Positions 8,823 through 15,699 of a stretch of DNA of 30,877 bases are shown one piece after another. Origin of the DNA: a virus. Positions within the stretch are counted from its first letter, which is position 1. The number at the start of each line of letters is the position of its first letter. A program made the translations under genes and the position numbers. Below the pieces are notes generated by a model, which had not been told where the DNA came from, made no database searches, and saw only the letters and a list, made by a program, of their open reading frames with translations. The stretch covers positions 1 to 30,877 of IMG/VR virus record IMGVR_UViG_3300017917_003361; one strand, 5' to 3'.

Positions 8823-10226
8823 ATGTTCAATTCTTCTGCATTGCAGAGAAAGTGGGCTCCTCTTCTAGAGGCAGAAGGTCTTGATTCAATCAAAGACAGC
8901 CACAGAAGAGCAGTAACTGCTCAACTTCTCGAAAACCAAGAAAGATTTCTAAGAGAAGAGCGTGCTTTCCTAACTGAAGCACCTCCAACTGTAAATACTG
9001 ATCCTTCCGCAACTGGTAATCCAGGTTTCTCTGGTTCTGCTGCTGCTCCAGTTGCAGGTTTTGATCCAGTTCTAATCAGCCTAATTCGTCGTGCAATGCC
9101 TAACTTGGTCGCTTATGACCTAGCAGGTGTTCAGCCAATGAATGGTCCAACAGGTCTTATCTTTGCGATGAGAACCCGTTATGACAACCAGAGTGGTACT
9201 GAAGCATTCTTCAACGAACCAGATTCTGCATTCTCGGCTCAAAATAGTGCTGCTTCGCTAACTCAGGGCGATTACACTGGTGGTTCGGACGATGGCACCA
9301 GCGTTGGTTTTGGTACAACTGCACAAACAGGAACCAATCCATCGATCCTAAATGGTGGCGTATCAAACACCTACAATCTAGGTCAAGGTTTCAGTACTCA
9401 AGCACTAGAAGCACTTGGTGATAACACCACTTCTAATGACTTCCGTGAGATGGCTTTCTCGATCGAGAAAGTTAGCGTTACCGCAAGATCAAGAGCACTC
9501 AAGGCTGAGTACTCGTTAGAACTAGCACAAGACCTTAAGGCAATTCATGGTCTTGATGCTGAAGCTGAACTTGCAAACATCCTCAGCACCGAAATTCTTG
9601 CAGAAATCAACCGCGAGATCATCCGCACCATCTATAAGGTTGCAGAACCAGGTGCTCAGACCAACGTTGCAACCGCTGGTGTATTTGATCTAGACGTTGA
9701 CAGCAACGGTCGTTGGATGGTTGAGAAGTTTAAGGGTCTAATGTTCCAGCTAGAGCGTGATGCTAATGCTATCGCTCAGAGAACTCGTAGAGGAAAGGGC
9801 AATATCATCCTTTGCTCTGCTGACGTTGCTTCTGCACTCTCTGCTGCTGGTCAACTAGACTACACCCCAGCACTATCAGCAAATCTAAATGTTGATGACA
9901 CTGGAAACACCTTTGCAGGTACTCTAAACGGTCGCTTTAAGGTCTATATCGATCCATTTGCTGCAAACTTAAGTGCAGAGCAATACTACGTCATGGGTTA
10001 TAAGGGTTCAACACCTTATGATGCTGGTCTATTCTACTGCCCATACGTTCCTCTTCAGATGGTTCGTGCAGTTGGTCAGGATACTTTCCAACCAAAGATT
10101 GGCTTTAAGACACGCTACGGTATGGTTGCAAATCCATTCGCGGAAGGCACCGCTGTCGGAGCAGGTCGTATTGCCGAGAACACCAACCGTTATTACAGAA
10201 GAGTAAAGGTACAAAACCTAATGTGA
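8823..10226 (+). CDS. 23: Major capsid protein gp23
   Basis: HK97-fold major head protein, 467 aa (T4: 521 aa). Typical blocks are the N-terminal LQRKWAPLLEAEGLDSI, MPNLVAYDLAGVQPMNGPTGLIFAMR, and the C-terminal YYVMGYKGSTPYDAGLFYCPYVPLQ and RYGMVANPF. A gp21-type cleavage site LTE|A lies at residues 50-53, so a pro-segment of 52 residues is probably removed. The gene uses visibly more C- and G-ending codons than its neighbours, consistent with selection on a very highly expressed gene. A GGAG ribosome site sits 8 bases before the ATG, and a strong terminator follows directly. Confidence 0.98.
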   Translation: MFNSSALQRKWAPLLEAEGLDSIKDSHRRAVTAQLLENQERFLREERAFLTEAPPTVNTDPSATGNPGFSGSAAAPVAGFDPVLISLIRRAMPNLVAYDLAGVQPMNGPTGLIFAMRTRYDNQSGTEAFFNEPDSAFSAQNSAASLTQGDYTGGSDDGTSVGFGTTAQTGTNPSILNGGVSNTYNLGQGFSTQALEALGDNTTSNDFREMAFSIEKVSVTARSRALKAEYSLELAQDLKAIHGLDAEAELANILSTEILAEINREIIRTIYKVAEPGAQTNVATAGVFDLDVDSNGRWMVEKFKGLMFQLERDANAIAQRTRRGKGNIILCSADVASALSAAGQLDYTPALSANLNVDDTGNTFAGTLNGRFKVYIDPFAANLSAEQYYVMGYKGSTPYDAGLFYCPYVPLQMVRAVGQDTFQPKIGFKTRYGMVANPFAEGTAVGAGRIAENTNRYYRRVKVQNLM

Positions 10227-10243
10227 TCTATGATCACTTTATC

Positions 10244-10273
10244 AGGACCTCCTTACAAAGGGGGTCCTTTTTT
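10244..10273 (+). terminator. Rho-independent terminator after gp23
   Basis: Nine-pair stem (10244-10252 with 10260-10268, AGGACCTCC against GGGGGTCCT, one G-T wobble), 7-base loop, then a run of six T. It begins 17 bp after the gp23 stop and closes the late head gene block. Confidence 0.9.
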
Positions 10274-10317
10274 ATTGGATAATAATACATAGTAAAGCCT
10301 AGTTTGGCAATGTTTGT

Positions 10318-10392
10318 ATGTCTGTAATAATTATTTTTGGAACAGTAATATACCTAATCTATTGGGGACTTAATAACGCATACCCATCTTAA
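10318..10392 (+). CDS. Possible 24-aa membrane micropeptide
   Basis: ATG-initiated ORF of 24 codons whose product is almost entirely one hydrophobic segment (SVIIIFGTVIYLIYWGL) with a short polar end (NNAYPS). It lies between the gp23 terminator and the next small gene. No clear ribosome site is visible, and a short ORF in AT-rich DNA can be hydrophobic by chance. No family recognised. Confidence 0.3.
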   Translation: MSVIIIFGTVIYLIYWGLNNAYPS

Positions 10393-10410
10393 TTTAAAAG
10401 TGTATATCCA

Positions 10411-10605
10411 ATGGAACCGCATATTAAACAACGGTATTCTTTTGCAATGACTTGTTTTATAAGGTCTTATGGTAGACACGTTTTAAACGACGAATATATT
10501 AAACAATTTTGTAAACAATGGGCACATTGGGATGTTACTTCACCATTAGATGATACTGTAGATCAATATTTCCATTACGAATATAAGAATTGGAGAGGGT
10601 GCTAA
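10411..10605 (+). CDS. Hypothetical protein, 64 aa
   Basis: Not recognised. The product is rich in aromatic residues and His/Tyr (HWDVTSPLDDTVDQYFHYEYKNW), soluble, with three cysteines. It is followed without a gap by another small ORF (TAAATG junction), which supports a small operon. No strong ribosome site is visible. It is likely one of the small lineage-specific genes common after gp23 in cyanophages. Confidence 0.55.
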   Translation: MEPHIKQRYSFAMTCFIRSYGRHVLNDEYIKQFCKQWAHWDVTSPLDDTVDQYFHYEYKNWRGC

Positions 10606-10767
10606 ATGCCTAGAAATCAACTAACAAAATATCAAATAAAAACCGATGTTTTGAGAATAAAAAATTCTCTATATGAAGAGTACATAGATTATCAAACAGA
10701 TATTAAAAGTTTAGCTCACAAATATCTGAATATGGTATTGGATAAGATCGAAGAATATCGCTACTAA
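10606..10767 (+). CDS. Hypothetical protein, 53 aa
   Basis: The ATG follows the stop of the 64-aa gene directly. The product is basic at the N-terminus and predicted fully helical, with many Tyr, Lys and Glu residues (YEEYIDYQTDIKSLAHKYL, then LDKIEEYRY). No family recognised. The end-to-end junction with the upstream gene and an intact reading frame are the only support. Confidence 0.45.
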   Translation: MPRNQLTKYQIKTDVLRIKNSLYEEYIDYQTDIKSLAHKYLNMVLDKIEEYRY

Positions 10768-10770
10768 ATA
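10763..10770 (+). promoter_or_regulatory. Possible variant late promoter before the tail-tube-like gene
   Basis: ACTAAATA overlaps the stop of the 53-aa gene, 21 bp before the likely TTG start of a virion protein gene. It shares the TAAATA core of the late octamer but differs at the first two bases, so it is only a candidate. Confidence 0.3.
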
Positions 10771-10791
10771 GTCCTAGCTTGGGAAGCTGAC

Positions 10792-11358
10792 TTGTCCAAT
10801 AATCCTTGTACCCTACAGCAAGTTTCAAATAAAAACTTTCTGTCATTAGGTGGGTTTAAACTTATCATCAATAGATGTCCTAAGGTAGATTTTCTTTGCA
10901 ATAAGGCAAATCTACCTGGGATGACATTGGGCAGTGCAACACAGTCAACATATTTGAAAGATATTCCTGTTCCAGGAGACAAACTTAGATATGAAGATTT
11001 AACCATCAACTTTATAGTTGATGAAGAATTAGAAAATTATTACCAAATTTATCAGTGGATGACATCTCTTGGTTATCCACAATCTATTGCACAATACTCT
11101 GAATTACAAACTGGCAACAGATTTTATCCAAATGCAGATAGTAATGATCCGTATAGTGAAAGATCTGATGCTACATTACTGATTTTGAGCAGTAATTATC
11201 AAACTGCAGGAAAGGTAATTTTCAAAGACTTGTTTCCAACATTTCTTTCAGGAATTCCTTTTGATGCAACGTTGCAGGAACAGCAATACTATACCGCAAC
11301 TTGCACATTCCGCTATACTATTTTTAATTTGATTGATATTAATGGAAAAGAAGTCTAG
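10792..11358 (+). CDS. Tail-tube-fold virion protein, possibly gp3 (tail completion/sheath stabiliser)
   Basis: 188 aa. The pattern GGFKLIINRCPKVDFLCNKA, LPGMTLGSATQ, VPGDKLRYEDLTINFIVDEE and YYQIYQWMTSLGYP follows the gp19/gp54 type of tail tube fold and is common in marine T4-like phages. Its place after gp23 and before uvsY/uvsW fits the gene often labelled gp3 in cyanophages, but that name comes from memory of gene order rather than clear similarity to T4 gp3. No in-frame ATG exists upstream of the conserved region, so a TTG start (after GGGAAG at 10781-10786) is the best choice. The end overlaps uvsY by 17 bp. Confidence 0.65.
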   Translation: MSNNPCTLQQVSNKNFLSLGGFKLIINRCPKVDFLCNKANLPGMTLGSATQSTYLKDIPVPGDKLRYEDLTINFIVDEELENYYQIYQWMTSLGYPQSIAQYSELQTGNRFYPNADSNDPYSERSDATLLILSSNYQTAGKVIFKDLFPTFLSGIPFDATLQEQQYYTATCTFRYTIFNLIDINGKEV

Positions 11359-11791
11359 TGTTTCACTGGAAGTTATCCAGGAAATGTGGCAAAAAGATGG
11401 GGTAATTAATCAAGACGAACTTGATACAGAAAGTCTAAAAATTCCTCAATTACACGCCAAATATTACCAACTATATAATACTATACTGTTACTTCGCAAA
11501 CAAGCAGAGCAACAGTATAGTAGTATTCTTTTAGATCGTAGAAAATTTTACATGGGAAAAGCGGAAACGCAAGTCTATATTGATGAACCCTTTCCATACA
11601 AAGTCAGAGACAAAGAAGATCTAAAACTTTATCTTGAAGCAGATGAAAAAATCAGCAAGATAAAATTAAAGATCGATTATTACGATACAATGCTCAGATA
11701 TCTTGAAGAAATTCTGAAGCAAATTTCTAACAGAACCTACCAGATAAAAAACGCAATTGAATGGCGAAGGTTCACTGCTGGGTATGGCTGA
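11342..11791 (+). CDS. uvsY: Recombination mediator UvsY
   Basis: Loads UvsX recombinase onto single-stranded DNA covered by single-strand binding protein. 149 aa from the ATG at 11342 (T4 UvsY: 137 aa). A TTG nine bases earlier is possible but less likely. The fold is all helical and charged. The C-terminus (YQIKNAIEWRRFTAG) closely resembles the T4 UvsY end (FAIKHIQDMRAFEAG), and the LKIDYYDTMLRYLEEIL segment fits the family. It sits directly before uvsW, its partner in recombination repair. It overlaps the upstream virion gene by 17 bp and uvsW by 8 bp. Confidence 0.85.
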   Translation: MEKKSSVSLEVIQEMWQKDGVINQDELDTESLKIPQLHAKYYQLYNTILLLRKQAEQQYSSILLDRRKFYMGKAETQVYIDEPFPYKVRDKEDLKLYLEADEKISKIKLKIDYYDTMLRYLEEILKQISNRTYQIKNAIEWRRFTAGYG

Positions 11792-13232
11792 TTTAATTAT
11801 AAGTAAGAAAAACGAAGTTTGGTTGAAGATTGAATGTGATCCTCACATCAAATATGAATTGCAAGATCAATTTACATTTGATGTTCCAAATGCAAAATTT
11901 ATGCCCCAGTATCGAAACAAATACTGGGATGGAAAAATTCGATTATTTAATATTGAAAATTCTGAAATTTATGTAGGATTAATTGATAAACTGCAGGTAT
12001 TTTGCGAAAGATATAATTATACTTTTGAATTTCAAAATAACAAATTTTACGGATTACCATATGAAGAGAATGATATGGTGTCTGAAGAGGGCGTCAAAGA
12101 CTACGTTACAAGCATCTCCAAGCATCCTCCACGCGATTATCAACTAGAGGGTATCTATGACGCACTAAAGCGTAACAGGCGTCTTCTGATCAGTCCTACG
12201 GGGTCTGGTAAGTCGTTAATGATTTATGCTGTTTGTAGATATCATGCAGAGACAGGTAGGAAAGTTTTGATTGTAGTTCCTACTACATCTTTGGTTGAAC
12301 AGATGTATAAAGATTTTGAGGACTATGGTTGGGACGCTGAAGGAAACTGTCATAAAATTTATTCGGGAAAGGAAAGAATAACTGATAAAAGTGTTGTAAT
12401 TACAACTTGGCAGTCCATTTATAAAATGGATAGAAAATGGTTTGCACCATATCAAGTTGTAATTGGTGACGAAGCTCATCAATTTAAATCTAAGTCATTG
12501 ATCAGTATCATGACAAAACTTGGTGATGCAAAATATCGTTATGGATTTACTGGTACATTAGATGGAACACAAACACACAAATGGGTTCTTGAAGGATTGT
12601 TTGGACCATCTTATAAAATTATCAATACAAAAGAATTACAAGATGCTGGATACTTAGCTAAATTAGGAATTAAAGTTTTATTACTAAAACACAATCCACA
12701 AAAATTTGAAACGTATGAAGATGAAGTTCAATATTTAATTGGACATGAAAAAAGGAATAAATTTATTAAAAATCTTGCACACGATATTAAAGGAAATACT
12801 TTAATACTTTTTAGTCGGGTCTCCGCACATGGGCAGGTTCTTTATGACCTCATAAATACTAGTGAGCGAAAGGTATTTTTTATCCACGGTGGTGTGGATG
12901 TTGAAGAACGAGAAGAAGTTAGAAGGATCACAGAACAAGAAAATAACGCGATCATTATTGCTTCTTTTGGAACATTTTCAACAGGCATCAACATTAAAAA
13001 TCTACATAACGTTATTTTCTCATCTCCAAGTAAATCTAGAATTAGAACATTACAATCAATTGGTAGAGTATTGAGAAAAAGCGAAAACAAACTTAAAGCA
13101 ACATTATATGATATAGCAGACGATTGTAAAAAGGGATCAAGAGCAAACTACACTCTAAATCATCTCATCGAACGTATCAAATACTACAACGAGGAGAAGT
13201 TTAATTATGAAATCATTCAAATCAAAATCTGA
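11784..13232 (+). CDS. uvsW: RNA-DNA and DNA helicase UvsW
   Basis: Superfamily 2 helicase that unwinds R-loops, regresses forks and migrates branches, shifting the phage from origin- to recombination-dependent replication. 482 aa from the ATG at 11784 (T4: 503 aa); the earlier TTG at 11757 would add nine unconserved residues. The N-terminal double-psi-barrel-like domain shows the hallmark FMPQYRNKYWDGKIRLF. Walker A SPTGSGKS is at 137-144 and DEAH at 229-232. Domain 2 carries FSTGINIKNLHNVIF and the arginine-finger motif QSIGRVLRK. The C-terminus (YNEEKFNYEIIQIKI) aligns with T4 UvsW. Confidence 0.96.
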   Translation: MADLIISKKNEVWLKIECDPHIKYELQDQFTFDVPNAKFMPQYRNKYWDGKIRLFNIENSEIYVGLIDKLQVFCERYNYTFEFQNNKFYGLPYEENDMVSEEGVKDYVTSISKHPPRDYQLEGIYDALKRNRRLLISPTGSGKSLMIYAVCRYHAETGRKVLIVVPTTSLVEQMYKDFEDYGWDAEGNCHKIYSGKERITDKSVVITTWQSIYKMDRKWFAPYQVVIGDEAHQFKSKSLISIMTKLGDAKYRYGFTGTLDGTQTHKWVLEGLFGPSYKIINTKELQDAGYLAKLGIKVLLLKHNPQKFETYEDEVQYLIGHEKRNKFIKNLAHDIKGNTLILFSRVSAHGQVLYDLINTSERKVFFIHGGVDVEEREEVRRITEQENNAIIIASFGTFSTGINIKNLHNVIFSSPSKSRIRTLQSIGRVLRKSENKLKATLYDIADDCKKGSRANYTLNHLIERIKYYNEEKFNYEIIQIKI

Positions 13233-13629
13233 TGATTTATACGATGAGTTTTACGCTTCAGTAAAACTTATCAGTGGTGAGGAAGTTCTTTGTCTTGTTA
13301 TAGTCGATAAAACAACAGACGAGCATATTATTATGGATAATCCAGTTATATGTAAAGAAATTCGTTCCCCTGGAACGAATATACCCGTTGGGTATAAATT
13401 TGAACCATGGATGAAATTGACAGATGAACAATGCTTTTTATTAGAAACTTCTAAAATTATTACAGTTAGTGAAATTAAAAATGATGATATTATTGAAACC
13501 TACAAACATATTGTAAATACTGGATTTAAACAATCTAATCCTGATATTAGTAAAGAGATGGGATACATTTCATCAGTAGATGATGCTAGAGTTCTCCTAG
13601 AGAAACTTTATAAAACTAAAAGTAACTAA
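13207..13629 (+). CDS. Sm-like (LSm/Hfq-type) protein, 140 aa
   Basis: The N-terminal half (YASVKLISGEEVLCLVIV, then HIIMDNPVICKEI) has the spacing of an Sm1 motif, a bent beta-sheet RNA-binding fold. As I recall, a crystal structure of an Sm-like protein of putative cyanophage origin has been reported, which supports this reading. After the sheet come FEPWMKLTDEQCFLLETSKIITVSEI and a helical tail. The same order (P-VI, PWM, S-I-T-V/I, helix) recurs in the 82-aa gene at 25723. It overlaps uvsW by 26 bp, with GAGGAG at 13191-13196. A role in RNA binding is inferred. Confidence 0.65.
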   Translation: MKSFKSKSDDLYDEFYASVKLISGEEVLCLVIVDKTTDEHIIMDNPVICKEIRSPGTNIPVGYKFEPWMKLTDEQCFLLETSKIITVSEIKNDDIIETYKHIVNTGFKQSNPDISKEMGYISSVDDARVLLEKLYKTKSN

Positions 13630-13671
13630 GCTATATCACTTTCAACCCTGACAGAGTTATTCTACTCATAT

Positions 13672-13700
13672 TTGATCATCCTGTCAAGCTGTGCTATAAT
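13672..13700 (+). promoter_or_regulatory. Sigma70-type extended -10 promoter before gp55
   Basis: TTGATC (13672-13677), 17-bp spacer, TATAAT (13695-13700) with an extended -10 TG (13692-13693). The predicted start of transcription is only about 10-16 bases before the gp55 ATG codons. Host RNA polymerase could make the late sigma factor before late promoters fire. The TGCTATAAT string recurs at 17726 and 28464. Confidence 0.8.
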
Positions 13701-13716
13701 TGATGAATGATTTGTA

Positions 13717-14190
13717 ATGATAATGACACGAAAAAGATCAGAGCATTATGTAAACAACAAAGAATTTCTTACTGCCATTGTTGCTTACAAACAGTCAATA
13801 AGAGATGCTGAGCAATTAGGAAAACAAAAACCAAGGATCACAAATTATCTTGGAGAATGTTTTCTTAAGATTGCAACACACCTATCATATAAACCAAATT
13901 TTGTCAATTACATGTTTAAAGATGATATGATTTGTGATGGAATTGAAAACTGTGTTCAGTATATTGATAATTTCAATCCAGAAAAATCTAGTAATCCTTT
14001 TGCATACTTTACTCAAATTATTCACTATGCTTTTCTTCGTCGTATTCAAAAAGAAAAAAAGCAATTAGAGATTAGACAAAAGATTATTGAAAGATCTGGA
14101 TATGACGAAGTTTTCGTCGCAGACGAAAGTGATAAGTCATCCGAGTACAATTCTATTAAAGACGCAGTTCAGTATCGCTTTAACCGATGA
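13717..14190 (+). CDS. 55: Late-transcription sigma factor gp55
   Basis: Small sigma70-family factor that directs host RNA polymerase to TATAAATA late promoters. 157 aa (T4: 185 aa). The N-terminus (HYVNNKEFLTAIVAYK) matches T4 (YVNNKELLQAIIDWK). The core NFVNYMFKDDMICDGIENCV, FNPEKSSNPFAYFTQIIHYAFLRRIQKEKK is the region 2-like DNA and core-binding part. Two start codons are close (13717 and 13723). The C-terminus ends near SIKDAVQYRFNR and lacks the hydrophobic clamp-binding tail known from T4 gp55. The gene is preceded by a good sigma70-type promoter and coupled to the next gene by ATGA. Confidence 0.93.
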   Translation: MIMTRKRSEHYVNNKEFLTAIVAYKQSIRDAEQLGKQKPRITNYLGECFLKIATHLSYKPNFVNYMFKDDMICDGIENCVQYIDNFNPEKSSNPFAYFTQIIHYAFLRRIQKEKKQLEIRQKIIERSGYDEVFVADESDKSSEYNSIKDAVQYRFNR

Positions 14191-14399
14191 GTAATTACGA
14201 GTGGATTGATGACTGTTTTCGAATTGAAAAAAAGAAGTGGGGAACATGGGCTTCTTTTGATAAAGAAGGAAAAGAAATAATTACTTCTCTAAATGAAGAA
14301 AATTGCATTACTGCAACACGATGGTATATACAAGCAAAACAAGATGGATTTCCAGAAATAACTGCCAAATATGAAGGGGAAGTTGGTGGAAAATTATGA
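14187..14399 (+). CDS. Hypothetical protein, 70 aa
   Basis: Unrecognised small soluble protein coupled by ATGA overlaps to gp55 and gp47. Aromatic and charged (YEWIDDCFRIEKKKWGTWAS, then ATRWYIQAKQDGFPE), with an alpha/beta look. Its position inside the gp55-gp47-gp46 block and its perfect overlaps make it a real gene. A function in late transcription or recombination cannot be assigned from sequence. Confidence 0.7.
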   Translation: MSNYEWIDDCFRIEKKKWGTWASFDKEGKEIITSLNEENCITATRWYIQAKQDGFPEITAKYEGEVGGKL

Positions 14400-15436
14400 A
14401 AGTAGCCATTATCACAGATCAACATTTTGGGTTTAAAAAAGGATCTAAACTGTATCATGATTTCTTTTTGAAATTTTATGATGAAGTATTTTTTCCAGAA
14501 TTGCAGAAACGTGGTATTACTACTGTCATCGATATGGGTGATACTTTTGACAGTCGTAAGACTATTGATTTTTGGTCTTTGGATTGGGCAAAGAAAAATT
14601 ATTTCGATCGTCTTAGAGACATGGGAATTGATCTCATCTCAGTTGTTGGAAATCATACTGCATTCTATAAAAATACTAACGAAATTAATACTATTGATCT
14701 TCTTTTACGAGAGTATAATAATATCAATGTTATTGTTGATGCACAGGAATTGACTGTTGGTGGTTTAAATGTACTATTTGTTCCTTGGGTAAACACTGAT
14801 AATACGGAATTTACTTATAACAAAATCAATGACACCAAAGCAAAAGTTGTTATGGGACATTTAGAACTCAATGGGTTCTATGCACATTATGGATATACCA
14901 TGGAAGATGGTGCAGACATTCTTCCCTATGAAAAATTTGACCGAGTATTTTCTGGACATTATCACACTCGCTCTGACAATGGAAGAATTTTCTACCTAGG
15001 TAATCCTTATCAAATGTTTTGGAATGATGTATATGATAAAAGAGGTTTTAATATCTTCGATACTGAAACGTATGAATTGGAACCAATTGATAATCCTTTC
15101 ACGTTATATGAGATCATTAACTATAATGACACTCCAAGACAACTATTTAAATTTAATGATTACACAAATAAAATAGTTAAAGTTGTTGTTAAACAAAAGA
15201 GTAACGAAAAGGAGTATGATCGCTTTCTAGATGCCTTAATGAAAGCAAATCCATATGATGTTAAGATTGTTGAGAAAATTGATAATATTTCTTTTGATGG
15301 TGAAATTGTTAATCAGACCGAAGATACTATGACACTGCTTGATAAGTATGTTGATGATTTGGAAACAGATCTAAATAAGTCTAAGATTAAAAGTCTAATT
15401 AAAAATATCTATCAGGAAGCGTGTGAGGTCATGTAA
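14396..15436 (+). CDS. 47: Recombination nuclease subunit gp47 (Mre11-like)
   Basis: Metallophosphoesterase nuclease subunit of the gp46/gp47 complex, the Mre11-Rad50 counterpart that resects DNA ends for recombination and degrades host DNA. 346 aa (T4: 339 aa). All phosphoesterase motifs are present: D8 and H10 (TDQHFG), D49 (DMGDTFDS), N86-H87 (GNHTAF), H155 (MGHLEL) and H188/H190 (SGHYHTRS). The C-terminal part should form the cap and gp46-binding regions. Starts inside the previous stop (ATGA) and ends at a TAATG junction with the DUF3110 gene. Confidence 0.96.
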   Translation: MKVAIITDQHFGFKKGSKLYHDFFLKFYDEVFFPELQKRGITTVIDMGDTFDSRKTIDFWSLDWAKKNYFDRLRDMGIDLISVVGNHTAFYKNTNEINTIDLLLREYNNINVIVDAQELTVGGLNVLFVPWVNTDNTEFTYNKINDTKAKVVMGHLELNGFYAHYGYTMEDGADILPYEKFDRVFSGHYHTRSDNGRIFYLGNPYQMFWNDVYDKRGFNIFDTETYELEPIDNPFTLYEIINYNDTPRQLFKFNDYTNKIVKVVVKQKSNEKEYDRFLDALMKANPYDVKIVEKIDNISFDGEIVNQTEDTMTLLDKYVDDLETDLNKSKIKSLIKNIYQEACEVM

Positions 15437-15699
15437 TGTATATCATTACAATTAAAGGAAAATCTGATGAGGGTGCATATGCAGTAAAAGATGAATACGG
15501 AGAAAAGGTTGTATTTTTATTTGAGGAAAAGGATGATGCAATAAGATATGCATTATTAATGGAAGAAGATGGATGTCCTGAAATGGATGTCATTCAAGTT
15601 AATGATGCAATTGCAATAGGTGCATGTGAAAAAGCTGGAGCAAAATATACTATAATTACTGAAGACGACATTGTAATTCCACCACGAGATAATGATTGA
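15436..15699 (+). CDS. DUF3110-like protein between gp47 and gp46
   Basis: 87 aa. The pattern GEKVVFLFEEKDDAIRYALLMEEDGCPEMDVIQVND, followed by CEKAGAKYTII, fits the small DUF3110 family known from cyanobacteria (an alpha/beta domain of unknown function). The assignment is from pattern memory, not a search. It is wedged between the two subunits of the recombination nuclease with a TAATG start and an 8-bp overlap into gp46, so all three should be made together. It could be a host-derived gene or an accessory factor of the complex. Confidence 0.65.
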   Translation: MYIITIKGKSDEGAYAVKDEYGEKVVFLFEEKDDAIRYALLMEEDGCPEMDVIQVNDAIAIGACEKAGAKYTIITEDDIVIPPRDND

